Below, one piece after another: positions 1-12,072 of a stretch of 64,000 bases of DNA (position 1 is its first letter; each line of letters begins with the position of its first letter). The position numbers were made by a program, and so were the translations under genes. Origin of the DNA: Agroathelia rolfsii. Taxonomy: Eukaryota; Basidiomycota; Agaricomycetes; Amylocorticiales; Amylocorticiaceae. The stretch covers positions 2,825,001 to 2,889,000 of the forward strand of contig JABRWF010000005.1 in assembly GCA_018343915.1 (NCBI GenBank), read 5' to 3'. Below the pieces are notes generated by a model. It worked only from the letters and a program-made list of their open reading frames with translations. It was not told the origin of the DNA and searched no databases.

Positions 1-3000
1 CCGTTCCCAAGTACAAAGAGCCGAATACGTGGAAACTTTGTTGAACCGTGAATCATACAAGTCAGGAAGCCAGAATGCATCTGTTAGCACAGTATCTGAG
101 TGGCCCGAACCAGGGCCTTCTCACTCCTCATGGGATGCTCCTCTGCAAATTAACACCGCGGACGGCCTACACGCGTTGGACCCTATTCCTTCTGTAACAA
201 ATACGGATCCCCATTTTGATTTCTCATTGATAAATTACAACTATTCGAACAATCATGACCCGTCTGAACCGTACGAGTTAGAGCCTCTGGTACACTCGCA
301 ACCCTCGATGCCATACGTGTATCCCGAGTATTCCTCAGATAACAATACGTTTTACTTGGAGACTCAAACGCCATATCACTCAGCATCATATACAAATTAT
401 GGCTATAGTACAGCTACGAATCCGCCTTACACTGCATACGATACGAACCAGGGCTTTGGCAATTATGATGGCATGGATGCTCTTCCTCATAATCCATCTC
501 GATTGCAGAAACCACACGGCGAGTACGTCCCATTAATGCATTATGTACTGCAAACGAGTAAAAGTGATGTAACTGTAACTATGAATTACTCTCTGCATAG
601 CATACGCGAATTCCTCGAGATGGCCAACCAGGAGCATTTTGATTCTACCAGTGTCGTTGATGCGCTCAACAAGCTCAAGTTGGGGAAAATAACAGAATTT
701 TTACCGGGCTTGAAAATCACTCTCATGCCTCATCAGGCTATTGGCGTCGCTTGGATGCTCGACAAGGAAAATGGACCTCTGAAGGGTGGCTGTTTGGCTG
801 ATGAAATGGGTTTGGGGAAGGTATGGTCGTCTATATTTCATATTGATGCCAGACACGGCTTTTTCTCTGACGATTGATTAACTCCAGACGGTTCAAATGT
901 AAGTCATAATCGAAAAAAAAAAAATTCAACCCTAGCTCGGAATGATACTGAGAGTTGTGGGCAATACTCAGGATTGCCACTTTGATGCTCCATCCCCCAG
1001 ATGATTCAGCGTGTAAAACAACTTTAATTGTGGCTCCGACCGCGCTTTTGGACCAATGGAAGTTGGAAATTAAGACCAAGACGACGGCTCGCATGGCTTG
1101 CTATATTTATCATGGTTAGTAGTACCCCTCATTATCACGCCATGAGTTAATACTTATCGCGTTCTTATGGTTGGATTAGGTTCTAACAGGGTTAGAAATG
1201 CGAGAGATCTTATGAGATACGACGTTGTCTTGACCACTTATGCTGTATGTGGTCTTTAAAGATAGTATGCTATCTCTGCAATCACTCATATCCCAACGTA
1301 GACGATGGCTCAAGAATGGGTAGACGAAGAAAGCGACCAGAAACCCAAGAAAAGGAAGAAAACCAAAGCTAGCACTTCTTTCATTGTCAGTGATGATGAT
1401 TCCGATGCCGCAGGAACTGTGTACAGAAAGAAAGCAAAGAGCAAGAAGAGTATGTATCTCCAGGTTTCCAATTTTGTTTACTCTGATGACCATGAAAATT
1501 GCAGAGGGACCTCTTTTCCAATGCAAGGTATTACGGTTACACCTCTAAATTCCCTGAAATAGCAGATACAAACCTCATTCACAGTGGTACCGCATTGTCC
1601 TTGACGAGGCCCAGATGATCCGAAATCGCAATACCCGTTTGTGTTTTTTCATTTTTCATTTTCCAACTTTTCCCACTAAATCTGGCTTGTAGGAACATCG
1701 CGCGCTGTGACCGATCTGGAGACTATCTATCGCTGGTGTCTGTCTGGGTAAGGGGAATACCCTATTTGTAGCTTGATTCATCTAAAAACAAGTCTATTTG
1801 AAGGACCCCCATTGTCAACAATCTCGCCGATGCTTATGGTCAAATTCGTTTCTTGAAGATCAGACCGTGGAACGAATACACAGTCAGTTTCATTCCTATA
1901 TACCCGAGTCTTGCATTATGCCGACCTTTCTTTGCTTTACAGGAATTCAACGGGCACATAGCATCCATTGAAAAGAGACAACGTAAGTCAAATTAAACCC
2001 CTCTCATTATTTTTGTACTACAAGCTCAAACCAAAAATCCACAGCGGACCTTGCTACCCGGCGCTTACAGCACATCTACAACACGTTCCTTCTGCGACGC
2101 AAAAAGGACTCGAAACTGGACGGCAAGTTGCTTATCGAGCTCCCCCCGAAAGAGGTCAAGTTGCATAAGCTGCAGTTTTCCAAGGCGGAACGAGATATAT
2201 ATACGACTGTAAGTGGTTTCTCGTGTTGATGAAAAAATAGTTTGGGGCATTGATTGAATTTTTATGCCTATAGGTGGAGGCTCGGTCGCAGGAAAAATTT
2301 AACAAGTTCAGGAAGGCTGGGACAATCTTGAAGTGAATAATCCTCTTTCTTGCTTGAAACAAAGTTATTGATCAATGGCTCTTCTCTTTAGGAACTACTC
2401 TCATGGTCTGGGTTACCTTCCAAAATACATTGTTAATAGTCATTCACAGTCCTTTGTTTGTTTACAGTCCTTGTTCTTCTACTTCGACTACGCCAGATCT
2501 GTTGTCACCCCGCTCTGATCCAGGTCGGAGGTGACGCATTCGAGTTGCTGGACGAAGACGCAGAAATGGATGACCCCACTGCAAATGAACTCGAAGTATT
2601 GCGAGCAACGCGAGTGATGTCACATGAGTTTGTGGCAAGCGTAAAGAAGAGTCTCCTTGATATTTCCTTGAAACGGATGAACGCCGAAAAGAACGTAAGT
2701 ATTCGTCGTCGGCGACTCGTATAACTTGCACTTCTCTTACAAGAATCGGCCGTCTTCAGTTTCCAGATGCTATAGTCAGCGACGACAGTGATGAATGCCC
2801 CATTTGCCTTGAAAACTTCCAGTCTGCGGTAATTACAGGCTGCGAACACAGCTTTTGCAGGGAATGCATCAGTGAGCCCAAACTGCTCTCTTTGGATTTT
2901 TCAAACGTCCAATCGGCATGCTTTAGTGAATATTATCAACAGTCCACAGAATGACGACACGCTCGAGCCCACATGTGAGTTTCTTTTGCTTTTCTCTCTA

Positions 3001-4590
3001 ATCATACGTTTGGTGATTGATGACTATTACATTCAGGCCCTCTGTGCCGTGCATCCATTTCTGAGGACAAGCTTTTCCGGCGTAGTGCCTTTCAGCCAAA
3101 AGAAGATGATGATCAAGACCACAATATAAATAACGCCGGACGAAACGAAGCGGAATTTGATAGCGATGAAGATGAAGACGTCAAACCTCGGGACAAGGGC
3201 AAAGGGCGTGCTATACCGAAGCGTTATATTCAAAAGGCTGTTATCTATGAAGAGGAAGAAGAAAGTAGCGACATGTCTGATTTTATTGTCCCGGATAATC
3301 AAGTGAGGATTTGAGCGTGTTTTTATAGCTTTGTCTTTTGCTAATATTTTTTCTTCTTATAGGTTGGGGAAGAAGAGGAACGTCCCGTCGCCAAGAAAGG
3401 ACGTCTTCAAAAGAGAAATGTTGTTCTTGACTCCGACGAAGAAGCAGAGGAAAAGGTTAAGCTAGCCCTAGCCATGAAAGAAGAGGAGGAGGAAGAGGAG
3501 GTCGAACATGCAACAAATAGAGTTAAATCGCAATACCATAGCTCCCTCTCCAAGGCACCATTGAAGAACATGCCTAAATTCGTACCGTCTACCAAGATGA
3601 GGGTGCGTCACAACTGTCTAACCAATTCAACGGAATGCATTCTCACTCGTTGCACAGAAAATGATGGAGAGTCTGGAAACGTGGGCTCAAGAACATCCAG
3701 ACGAAAAGGTAAGGTTTTCTTGCAAAAGAAAAGAGTAGTGAAGCTAATTCATTGAAAACCTTTGCAAGACGATTGTTATTTCTCAGTGGACCTCCTGCCT
3801 CTCCTTAGTCTCCGATTTCTTAAAGGAGAAAAAGCTCCCTCATATGATGTATATCGGCTCCATGTCTCGTGAACAGCGCAACGAGGCTGTGAATGCCTTT
3901 ATGTACAAGGAGAAAGCATGTGTTATGCTCATGTCGCTGAAATGCGGTGGTATGTGTATTTTTTTTTCTCTGTCCCCTCTTTTGTGCTTCTAGTCTCAAC
4001 ACTAACTGATCGGTTTTTTTTTAAAAAAGGTGTCGGACTTAATCTAACTCGTGCAAATCGTACGTCACATCATCTTATATTTATTCATTTTATATAGCCA
4101 AACTCACTCGTGGCAAATGCGTACTATATAGGCGTCATTTCTCTTGATTTAGGGTGGAGTCCTGCCATTGAGGCGCAAGCATTCGACAGAGTCCATCGGT
4201 TGGGCCAGAAACGGGATGTACACATTCACCGCCTCGTGATTGAGAATACTGTCGAGGATCGGATTTTGCAGCTTCAAGAGCGCAAGGTGGGATTTTGTGT
4301 GTCTTTATATGCCTTGATTCCAGTTGTTGATCGAAGTTTCGCATAAAAGCAAAATTTGGCAGACGGAAGTCTCGGAGAGGGAAGTGGGAAGAAACTAGGA
4401 CGTGAGTCATCTTTCTTTCAAGTTGCCAAGAATTTTGTTCTCAAAGAGACGATCCTTGTAATATCGATATGAAAATAGGCCTCAGTGTTAGGGAACTTGC
4501 AAGATGTACGTTGTTATTTTCAAACTTTTACTACTTTAAATCCTAAAACTAATCCTATTTTTCTTAATAGTGTTCGGTCTGGATCATTAG
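1..4590 (+). CDS. SNF2-family DNA-dependent ATPase with internal RING finger (Uls1/Rad16-like), 5' truncated
   Basis: This is a nuclear SNF2 translocase that probably acts on chromatin or SUMO/ubiquitin-marked proteins. The reading frame is open to the window edge, so the start lies outside. Motifs in order: an N-terminal Tyr/Ser-rich tail; [13 protein letters not shown]; Walker A DEMGLGK joined across an intron (donor near 821) to [16 protein letters not shown]; the DEAQ box VLDEAQMIR near 1600; [12 protein letters not shown] near 2480; a RING (CPIC near 2795, [13 protein letters not shown] near 3035); an acidic linker with a nuclear-localisation-like KKGR; then the C-terminal helicase lobe ([30 protein letters not shown]). 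A last tiny exon gives LFGLDH and stops at 4588-4590. A RING between the two helicase lobes is the hallmark of the Rad5/Rad16/Uls1/HLTF group. No HIRAN domain is visible in the part present, and the CCHPALI context favours Uls1/Rad16 over Rad5. Many introns of about 50-60 nt are present. Confidence 0.9.
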
Positions 4591-4929
4591 AGCAAACGGA
4601 TTATCATTTCACATGCACTTTTTTCTGACATTCCCAAAACTTCGAATGTATTTCTATAATCGACAGATGGGCTTTGCTATCATAGACATGAAACTCTAAT
4701 TCTCTCTGTTTCTCATATGTAGCTCATTCGCAAAAACGACTTTCTTCCTTTTTCTTTGTGACAATATTTTTCTTTTCTTGGCGTTCAATTAGATTAGCGT
4801 TGGTACAAAACCACCTCTTTTTATTTTATTGCCGTAGGGTAGATTATGTATAATTTCTTGGTCAAATCAAAAAAGTATATCAATTGATTGTCTATTAGTA
4901 TAGAAACAGTGAAGGGGGCAGGCGATGCA
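4591..4929. other. convergent intergenic region
   Basis: AT-rich spacer between the 3' ends of the SNF2 gene and the ribosome recycling factor gene. It contains T-rich runs expected of two 3' untranslated regions. I see no gene in it. Confidence 0.6.
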
Positions 4930-5916
4930 CTATCTTCCGCCCGAGGTGGCCTTTTTCAAGCTGGCAAGCACAGCGTCTATTTCTGATATGTGCTTATCAG
5001 TCAATTTTTGGAACTGAGAGGGTACAATTAGTCGATATATAGGAGAAAGAAAGAGACGGTAGAACAAACCTCGGTGACCTCTGTCGAGTGTTTTTCCCAT
5101 TTGCCCTTCTTAGCAGCGGCCTGGTGGTGTTTGCGGATTTGTTGACGTGTTTCCTCGGCTTGACGTTGGGCTGCGGTGTAGAGTGCAGTTCTGCCGTCGA
5201 CAGTCATCCTAGTCGATAATAAATGCTTAAGATAAGAGGTGATTATGCATAAAAAGCAATACGCAACGTACTTTGGGATGGGAATCTTGATTGTACGAGC
5301 ATCTATGCGTTGGGGAGTAATCCCAGGTAATTTGGCCTCATATATAGCAGCCTCGATGCCCTTCAGGTTCTACATATGGGGGGGGGGAAAAATCTTTAGA
5401 ACAACACGCATATACAACCCCTACGATAACAGAAATTCACTCAACGCCCTCATCAAATGCGGTGACGAGCAACGTCGTGCCCTCTTTCACGCCAACGGTG
5501 GCGACCTCCTCAAGCTTGACGAGCTCACCGGCTTGTTTGCCTTTGCCTCCCTTCGGTACACGTACGGAGTCGAGCAGCGCGGGGGAGACGCGTCCGCTCG
5601 CGCGCGCCTCATACCCCGTGCATTCGCGCCGGAACCAGGAGAGGGCTGCGGCCATGCGCTCTGCAGTGCGCGTGTACTCTTGTTGGGAGGCCTCGTCGGT
5701 CAGGGGCTGTTTGGAACCTGGGACGAGCGTGTCGGTTTGGGTGGTGGATTTTTTGGATTTGTAGCGGCGTTGTTGGAGCAAGTCATGGCGCGGTGCAATT
5801 GTTGTTGCCCTTGTTGCTGCAAGTGTCGCCAGATGTGCAGTTCGGGGGAAAGATTGTCGTGAAGTTGAAGACAGGAGGCTTCGTCCGAGAGTACTTCTAA
5901 GGACTGGGAGCATCAT
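4930..5916 (-). CDS. RRF1: mitochondrial ribosome recycling factor
   Basis: Ribosome recycling factor splits post-termination mitoribosomes together with EF-G2. The protein begins MMLPVLRSTLGRS with an Arg/Ser-rich, acid-poor presequence (LLQQRRYKSKK) typical of mitochondrial import. The RRF core follows: an N-terminal helix with RVSPALLDSVRV (bacterial form R.nPalLd.i.V.YyG), then LLVTAFD, IYEAKLPGITPQ, IKIPIPKMTVDGR, and the long helix rich in Lys/Gln (AEETRQQIRKHH) ending ASLKKATSGGR before the stop at 4930. There are at least three introns. The first junction is odd: the usual donor would give a frame with an early stop, and only a weaker GTTGAG donor (exon ending FDEG) joins in frame to NLKGIEAAIYEA, behind a C-tract acceptor at 5380-5389. 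RRF1 would be the yeast name. Confidence 0.88.
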
Positions 5917-6970
5917 TTACAGCTGACGAGGAATGCAGCAACAGTGTGTAGACGACAGTTAGTATGGTGTATTATAGTGCAAGACGCGCCACTTGTTAAT
6001 TTCGCGTTTCAAATGTGTGGCCGCAAATAGCAAAATGAACATGGATAATAATATGATAGTTGGATTGATTATCGTTCCATTACAATCACATTTGCTGACT
6101 TTGGATATCACAGCGTGGCCAGTGCCATTAAACAAGTGGGCAAGGTTTTGCGGCGATGATCTCAGACGTCATTCAGCCTGCGGCCATGGGCCATGGGCCA
6201 TAAGCAGCAGCATACTCTGCGTCACCAGATGTAATGCACTCGTACGCAAATGGAAAACAGGGTCCCGAGCCATGTATCATTGGTACAGTCCATTGAAAGA
6301 ACTGTATGTCGATAGCTAATGGTCGATCATATTACAGTTTGTATACCAAGGACGATATCATAAGAATTGCAACTGTAGGGGATAATAAACCCACGACAAC
6401 GACAATAACAATATGATGATGATGATGACGATTGTCTGGGCGAGAACAAGAAGAAGATGATGACGAAAAAGGGCGTGTGGGCATGAGGCCAGCGAGTGAG
6501 TGTAGTACTCTTTTACTGGCTACGCTTGGCTGCCCTGCCTTTGCCGCCTTGAGCTCATCGCCATCGCCGGGCTCGTCCTTCACGCCCATCTCATCTCCCT
6601 CTGGCCCCTTGATTATCACACACTCCCCCGCTCACGGCCAGCCTATGATCGCACTGCTAATCCGTCTCAGCCGCCATCCCACCCGCCATCTCATCCCAGA
6701 TTTTATTTTCAGTCCATCTTTGTCCAACTACAGCAACGTTTTAGTCTTGTGAAGCAACAAGCAGCAGCTTTCTTTCCATTTTCAACCCACCCACCAACCC
6801 CCCCTCCCCCCTTCACTGGGTCCTGCCACAATATTCTCCTTGCATCGTGTCTTGTTTACTAATCGTTGTGAGTCACCACTGTTCTTGGACTAGCATATAT
6901 ATATACCTACAGTTACCGACCACCGTCTACCTTCCGTCCTGGACCAGCTATACCCTCTTTCCTTTTTTCA
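5917..6970. other. divergent promoter region between RRF and the Ser/Gln-rich gene
   Basis: About 1.05 kb between two divergent starts. It contains a short ATG/GAT microsatellite near 6413-6430 and a C/T-rich tract from 6775 to the start at 6971, usual for fungal leaders. Open frames here are short, low in complexity and on both strands, and I do not accept any as a gene. Confidence 0.5.
6895..6906 (+). promoter_or_regulatory. TATA-like box upstream of the Ser/Gln-rich gene
   Basis: An alternating TA stretch (TATATATATA) lies about 65-75 bases before the ATG at 6971 and is followed by pyrimidine-rich sequence. The position suits a core promoter with a short leader. Confidence 0.4.
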
Positions 6971-8296
6971 ATGTCAGCTCCCTTCCAATACCCTCCTCAG
7001 CCTCCACCACCGCCAGTCCCCTCCCAATGGGCTGCCAATCCGAGCGTAGTCCAACAATGGCGACAGGGCTCATGGTCTGCCAACCCAGCCTATAATCCTG
7101 CTGCGGCCCCTGCCGCCGCAGCCCAAGGCACAAACAACTGGTGGGCTCCTGCCGCTGCATGGTATATGTCTTGGGCACAGTATGGACAGCAGGCTCAACA
7201 GGATCCATATCATCAGCATCAGCAGCACCAGCACCAGCAACAACAACAACAACAACAGCAGCAGCAGCATCATGCTCGCGGCCAACAACAACAAGCAGCA
7301 GTACCATTTTACCAGAAATACAAACGTCCTAATGACAGTTTCAACGACCCAAACTACAAGAACGTCGCGCTCTCATCCAACGCACTCGATCTACACATCG
7401 ACGACACGGCACCACCGTCGACCCCGTGGATATGGCATCCTCCAGGGCTGAAGAGCATCAACGACGAAATCGAACCCCCCATGCGCATGGACGACATTGA
7501 GATATCCGAGCGGGCCCGTAGAAAGGCTGAGGAGCGCGAGAGGGAAAAGGAGAAGGAGCGTCAGCGTGCACGAGACGAGGCGGCGCACAAGAGCAGTAGT
7601 AATGGTGGTAGCGGTAGTAGCAGTCGCACAAAGACACCCGGGCCTCCAGAAAGTTCTGCGACGGGACACCACCACCACCACCACCACCATCGACCTCGTT
7701 CTTCGTCCCACTCGAACCGCAGGGAATCGTCCTCTCGATCGGTCGAAGTGCCTCCTCCCATGCCTCCCCTTCCTTCGTCTGCTGCCGACTCGCGTGGTCG
7801 GGAGTCTGTCCGGCCTGCGTCGAGGTCCCGTGGAGATTCGATCTACGCACCGCCCACCAGGTCGTCGAGCGGCAGCCATCAAGTTTCAGCCTCCTCTCAG
7901 GCAGCCGCACAACAGCAGAAACATCGCTCATCCGTTTCATCCTCGGCGGCACCGACCCGTCCACCATCAGTACAACCAACTCCATCTGTCGCAGCTGGAG
8001 CGACAGCCACGAGCCCTCCCTCGTCGCGTGAGAGCCGCAGTCATCACGCTCCGCAGATATACGCCCCACGGCCGACACAAGCCTCTCAGAACCCTGTTAA
8101 TATCAATGGCAGCAGTAGTAATGGTCCTGGCGGCGCACAGCCTTTCTCGAATGGCGGACAGCTCCATCCCGTGTTCTCGCCGGGCATCATCCGCACCCCG
8201 GACCACTATGGTACACGCTCGCGTAGCGGTACGACTTCTGCCGGTGCGCAGACAGTTTCGGCCTCGCAGTATGTCAGTGCATCTGCGGGTCAACAG

Positions 8297-8327
<31 letters not shown>

Positions 8328-9595
8328 CGTCCCAATCGCATAGGAGATCCTCATCCGGCGCGATGCCAGTCACCCGCTCGGCAACGATGCCCGAGATCCG
8401 CTCGTCTTCTTCGGCCGCCGTCTCGTCCTCGCGAGATGAATCCAGAGTGTCTTCTTCTTCATCGACCAGCCGTACCCCCGCTGCGCTCGGACGCACACAG
8501 ACCTACCCCAAGCTGGACTCGAATCTCGAAATGAGGCGCAGTAAGCCATCATCGTCATCATCGACATTCATGGACGAGTCTTCCACTGCACTAGCTGGGC
8601 GCTCGGCATTGACGGACGTGGTCAACTTTACGCTGGAGCCGTCGGGTATGTTGAGTCCTTTGCCGGGTGAGGAGCTCATCCCGCCGCCCTTGAGCGGAAG
8701 CAGAGATCGAGACCGCCGCTCGCGTCGAACCACCGAACGGGAGTTGTCCGCGACCATGCACCAACTCGACGCGATTCCGGAGGCCAACTCCGTCGATGGC
8801 CGACCGCAGACGCAGTACGTCTCCGCGCCGCGCATGCGATCCAAGAGCCGGCCGCCGTCGGGGCATAGCGGGTACAACAGTAGCGGTACAGGCGGGGCCG
8901 GCACACACAGTGCGGGTCGAACGCCCGAAGGCGGACGCACACCCGCGAGCACGAGCAGTCGTAGCCGGACAGGGTCCATGTCCGAAGGCGGCGTCTCCAA
9001 CGGGGGTCTGGCCAGTGGTGCGCGTACACCCGCGCGGACGCCTGATAGTGGCCGGAGCAGCATGTCCGCGTCCATGTCCGCATCCATGTCGTCCATGCCG
9101 CCGTCGATGTCTGAGCGCAGAAGGCAGCTTTCGTCGGATAGTAGCCATTATTATTCCAGGGAGACGTGTCGGCCGAGCGAGCGAGTGTCACCGCCGGAGA
9201 GGAGCGATGAAGATGCAGAGCGCAGGAGAAGGAGGTCGCTGTCCCGCCCGGGATCGAAGGGGCCGGGGGAACAGCGTGCCGTCGCGCACGAGGCTTTGCG
9301 GCTGCCGGATAATTATAGGGTGTATGAGAACGTGCGGCCACCTGCAGAGGGTGGTGTTGGTATGTTTACGTCCGCGTCTGCTGCTGCTTCTGGCGGTCGT
9401 AGTATTAGCAGTGGTGGTGGTGGTGGCGGTGGCGGTAGTAGTGGGGGTCGATCTCGGGACTTGCTGATCTCGCGCGAGCCGTTGCCGGTGCCGCCTCAGC
9501 CGAGCAAGTTTGTCCCGCCCCAAAGTTGGCACGATGTGTCAGCATCATCATCTGCGGTTAGGAGAGGTTCGACGACGTATTACAGAGATAAATAG
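6971..9595 (+). CDS. large Ser/Gln-rich low-complexity protein, function unknown
   Basis: An intronless frame of 874 residues that I do not recognise. Most of it is predicted to be disordered: a Pro-rich start (PQPPPPPVPSQW), a Gln/His tract around residues 75-105, an eight-His run near 233, and a pure Gln run near 442-453. Long Ser/Arg/Pro stretches, a Met/Ser repeat (MSASMSASMSSM) and a Gly run near 815-825 follow. Two segments are more complex and are the likely conserved parts: residues about 115-170 (YKRPNDSFND, TPWIWHPPG, then an Arg/Glu/Lys helix AERERE-like at 185-210) and the C-terminal end (LPDNYRVYENVRPP, PPQPSKFVPPQSW). Codon use is GC-rich. The long uninterrupted frame and start context CAATGTCAG support coding. 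A regulatory or RNA-binding scaffold is only a guess. Confidence 0.8.
7224..7300 (+). repeat. CAN/CAA/CAG trinucleotide repeat inside the coding region
   Basis: Tandem CAG, CAA and CAC codons encode a Gln/His tract. A second CAA run (8293-8325) and a CAC run (7668-7691) lie in the same gene. Mixed codons suggest old tracts, while the nearly pure CAA run is more likely to vary in length between strains. Confidence 0.85.
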
Positions 9596-10468
9596 TTGTT
9601 GGTGATGACGATGATGTGAGTCGTCGGTTATGATTTCTTTAGAATTTCCTTCTCCCTCTGGGCTATTGTTTTTTTCCTTGCGAAGTGGCCAACTGACACT
9701 TGGTTTGGTTGGTGTTATAGTATTCGCCCAGTTAGTTGTGCGTCTGTCTGCTATCCTTTGGTCAGCGGGTGGATGTTTTCATTTGTTTCTCGTAACTTTA
9801 TTTTATTTTCCTTTCTTCTTTGTATGTTGATTATACCAAGTAGATTTTCTTTTCCTCTGCCATCTTCATTCTGGATTACGAAGGCTGTAGTATGTAGTAC
9901 ATAGCCGGTCTGTTCACTACCCTCCCACTTTCCTCTACCCATGATGTCTTTTTGCCTTGTACATTTTTCTTCTTTTCTTTCTCATGTATATTCCTCTCGT
10001 TCTTGTTTTTTTCTCTGTTTTTAGTTCCTTTTTCTTTCTTTCTTTCTTTCTTTCTTTCTTTTCTTTTCTTTTCTTTTCTCGTTGCTGATTATTGTTCATT
10101 ACCATCACTCACCCTCTAATATGGGTCATGTCGCTCGTTTACCTGTTTTCATACATGTATCTCGTTCTTTTCTTTTTCTTTTGTTCGTTGCGTATGAGTA
10201 TATGCGTATGTGTTCATTGTTCAAGCTAAATGATGATTCGGATTGTGTTTTGCTCGGAGACTCGGAAGACCCGGACCGGTGCAACGACTTCAGCTCAAGC
10301 TTCAAAGCTTCATCGATTTCGTCACTAGCTACACCGGGCATGAATTCGAACGTCTTCTGAACTTCGTATCCAGGTTAATGGATGGACAACAGCACCTTCC
10401 CTCTTGCTCTGATTAACACCTGTATGCATATACACGCAGCGACTGTATAGCTTCTACCTCCTACTTCA
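9596..10468. other. intergenic region with polypyrimidine microsatellite
   Basis: Holds the 3' untranslated region of the Ser/Gln-rich gene and the promoter of the RRG7-like gene. It is strongly T/C-rich with no convincing frame. Confidence 0.5.
10030..10080. repeat. (TTTC)n/(TTTTC)n microsatellite
   Basis: About seven TTTC units followed by TTTTC units, read directly from the sequence, inside a longer T/C-rich stretch from about 9960. Confidence 0.9.
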
Positions 10469-11413
10469 ATGAAGACAACCATCTCTCCTACCGGTCACTA
10501 TAACCACATTTCGACGAGACTGCTCAGGCATATAGCTACTAAAACAAGAGTCAATAACAACAAAAAGCATGGACATCATCTGAACACACCACCCGGGTTG
10601 CTTTCACCCTACTCGGTATTATCTACCGTACATCGCGGCACGGCCTTTGAACGATGCTCGCTGGCGTTGCTCTCACAACATATGTCTATGGCGCTCACCC
10701 GCGTCGGTGGCAAGGAAGATGGAGGAGTGGATCTGCAAGGGTGGTGGTGGCTTCCACCGCCATTGTCGTCCTCGTCGGACGCGGAAGAGGCAAGGAGTTT
10801 GAATACGGTCGCTAGTCCAGCCCGTCCTCGTCCGAGGCGCATCCGCGTGCTGGCGCAGTGCAAAGCGGAGAAGAAGTCCTTAGGGCCAAATTACGTGCGC
10901 GAGATGGAGGGTGTTATGTATCGGATTTTGTCTACTACTACTGCCGCAAGTGGATCTCTCGCCGGTGCTAGTAATAGCTTTGGTGCTATCCCGGCGCAGA
11001 TATCCGCCAATGCCGAGACCTACTCTGTAGATGCTACGAATTCAGGCCACCCTACAGAGATGGCTTTGACGGCTACTACTGCTGCTACCGTGGGCATGAT
11101 AATATCCTCGTCTCCGTTTGGCAAAAGTGCACTTTTACGGGCCATGTCTTCGCCCGTGCCGTTATTTCTTCTCCAGTTGCCATTCAGTGTCTCCTCCCAA
11201 CTCATTAGCGATGCAGCAGTTGAACCATCCCCCTCTTCCGATTTTGTAGCTGCTTTCTGGAACGCGGCTCTGGCTAAGGGCGTGCTCCGTGACGAATTCG
11301 AGGTGAGGCTCGAGCATGCGCCTTCGGCAGGCGAGGATAGGATTAGGCTTTGGTGGAACGGGGAGAGGTTAGGGAATTATGTCCCTAGTGATTCGGGGCT
11401 GGTGTCGTCTTGA
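10469..11413 (+). CDS. RRG7: RRG7-like mitochondrial protein with restriction-endonuclease fold (DUF2034)
   Basis: A single-exon frame of 314 residues. RRG7 is named for a need in respiratory growth; its family (DUF2034) has an Mrr-like PD-(D/E)xK nuclease fold, and its molecular role is not established. The N terminus (residues 1-45) is rich in Arg, Lys and His with almost no acidic residues, as for mitochondrial import. The core shows TAFERCSLALLSQHMSMAL, then VGGKEDGGVDLQGWW (79-93) and QCKAEKK (130-136). Asp84/Asp88 and Gln130-Lys132 match the D...D...QxK active-site pattern. The family's later block GMIISSSPFGKSAL and the C-terminal LWWNGERLGNYVP are also present. About 45 residues of Ala/Thr/Ser-rich sequence are inserted between these blocks. 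The active-site residues look intact, so catalysis is possible. Confidence 0.8.
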   Translation: MKTTISPTGHYNHISTRLLRHIATKTRVNNNKKHGHHLNTPPGLLSPYSVLSTVHRGTAFERCSLALLSQHMSMALTRVGGKEDGGVDLQGWWWLPPPLSSSSDAEEARSLNTVASPARPRPRRIRVLAQCKAEKKSLGPNYVREMEGVMYRILSTTTAASGSLAGASNSFGAIPAQISANAETYSVDATNSGHPTEMALTATTAATVGMIISSSPFGKSALLRAMSSPVPLFLLQLPFSVSSQLISDAAVEPSPSSDFVAAFWNAALAKGVLRDEFEVRLEHAPSAGEDRIRLWWNGERLGNYVPSDSGLVSS

Positions 11414-12067
11414 ATAGTAAATGACGATGAAGATAAAGAGGTAAGATTTTGGTTTTGTTATTTATGTATTTATTTTCAGTGTGTGACTTATGAAACAAAA
11501 TCTAGTTGACGTGGCTCTTGCGCTTTTTTTACTTTTGAAGAAACGAAAAAGAAATAGACCAGCTTCCCCCCCCCCCCTGGGCAAGGCCTAGAGCCCCAAT
11601 TATTATTGACTATGGACTATGACTTCTCGGTAGAACATGCCGAGAGTCTTGCACACTTTGCAACTGGGGTCATTCCCGGAGACCTTCGATGTTGCACATC
11701 CCTCTGTGTATTTCTTTTGCAGCTCAACACGAACATTATCACTGTTGCCTTCCCTCTTGCCTTTGCAACGAAAACAACCACCACTCATCCCTTGCTGTTC
11801 ATGTACTATCATGTCTCAGATTCTTCCTTGCAAACGCAAATATCTTATTCAAATTTCTAACAATTAATTCGCGCTCTAGACTATTTCTTCCTCTCTCCTA
11901 ATACGTAAGCAAACCATAGAAGATGGGGCTTAAATCACATCGATCATGCATTGAGTTATCTAATCATTGCATTCAATGTAGCCCACATCATGCCCATATT
12001 TATAGCACATCTATCATGATCGAGAGTCACCCCATCCTTCTCTATAGCAGGTATTCCTCCTAAAGTA
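11414..12067. other. gene-poor spacer
   Basis: The 3' flank of the RRG7-like gene followed by sequence with only short frames. A C-run lies at 11568-11577. I see no gene. Confidence 0.5.
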
Positions 12068-12072
12068 GACGC

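Noticed and set aside
7391..9532. Several long frames on the minus strand and other plus frames within the Ser/Gln-rich gene
   Set aside because: They are shadows of GC-rich repetitive codons of the 874-codon frame, giving Arg/Ala/Pro or homopolymer sequence.
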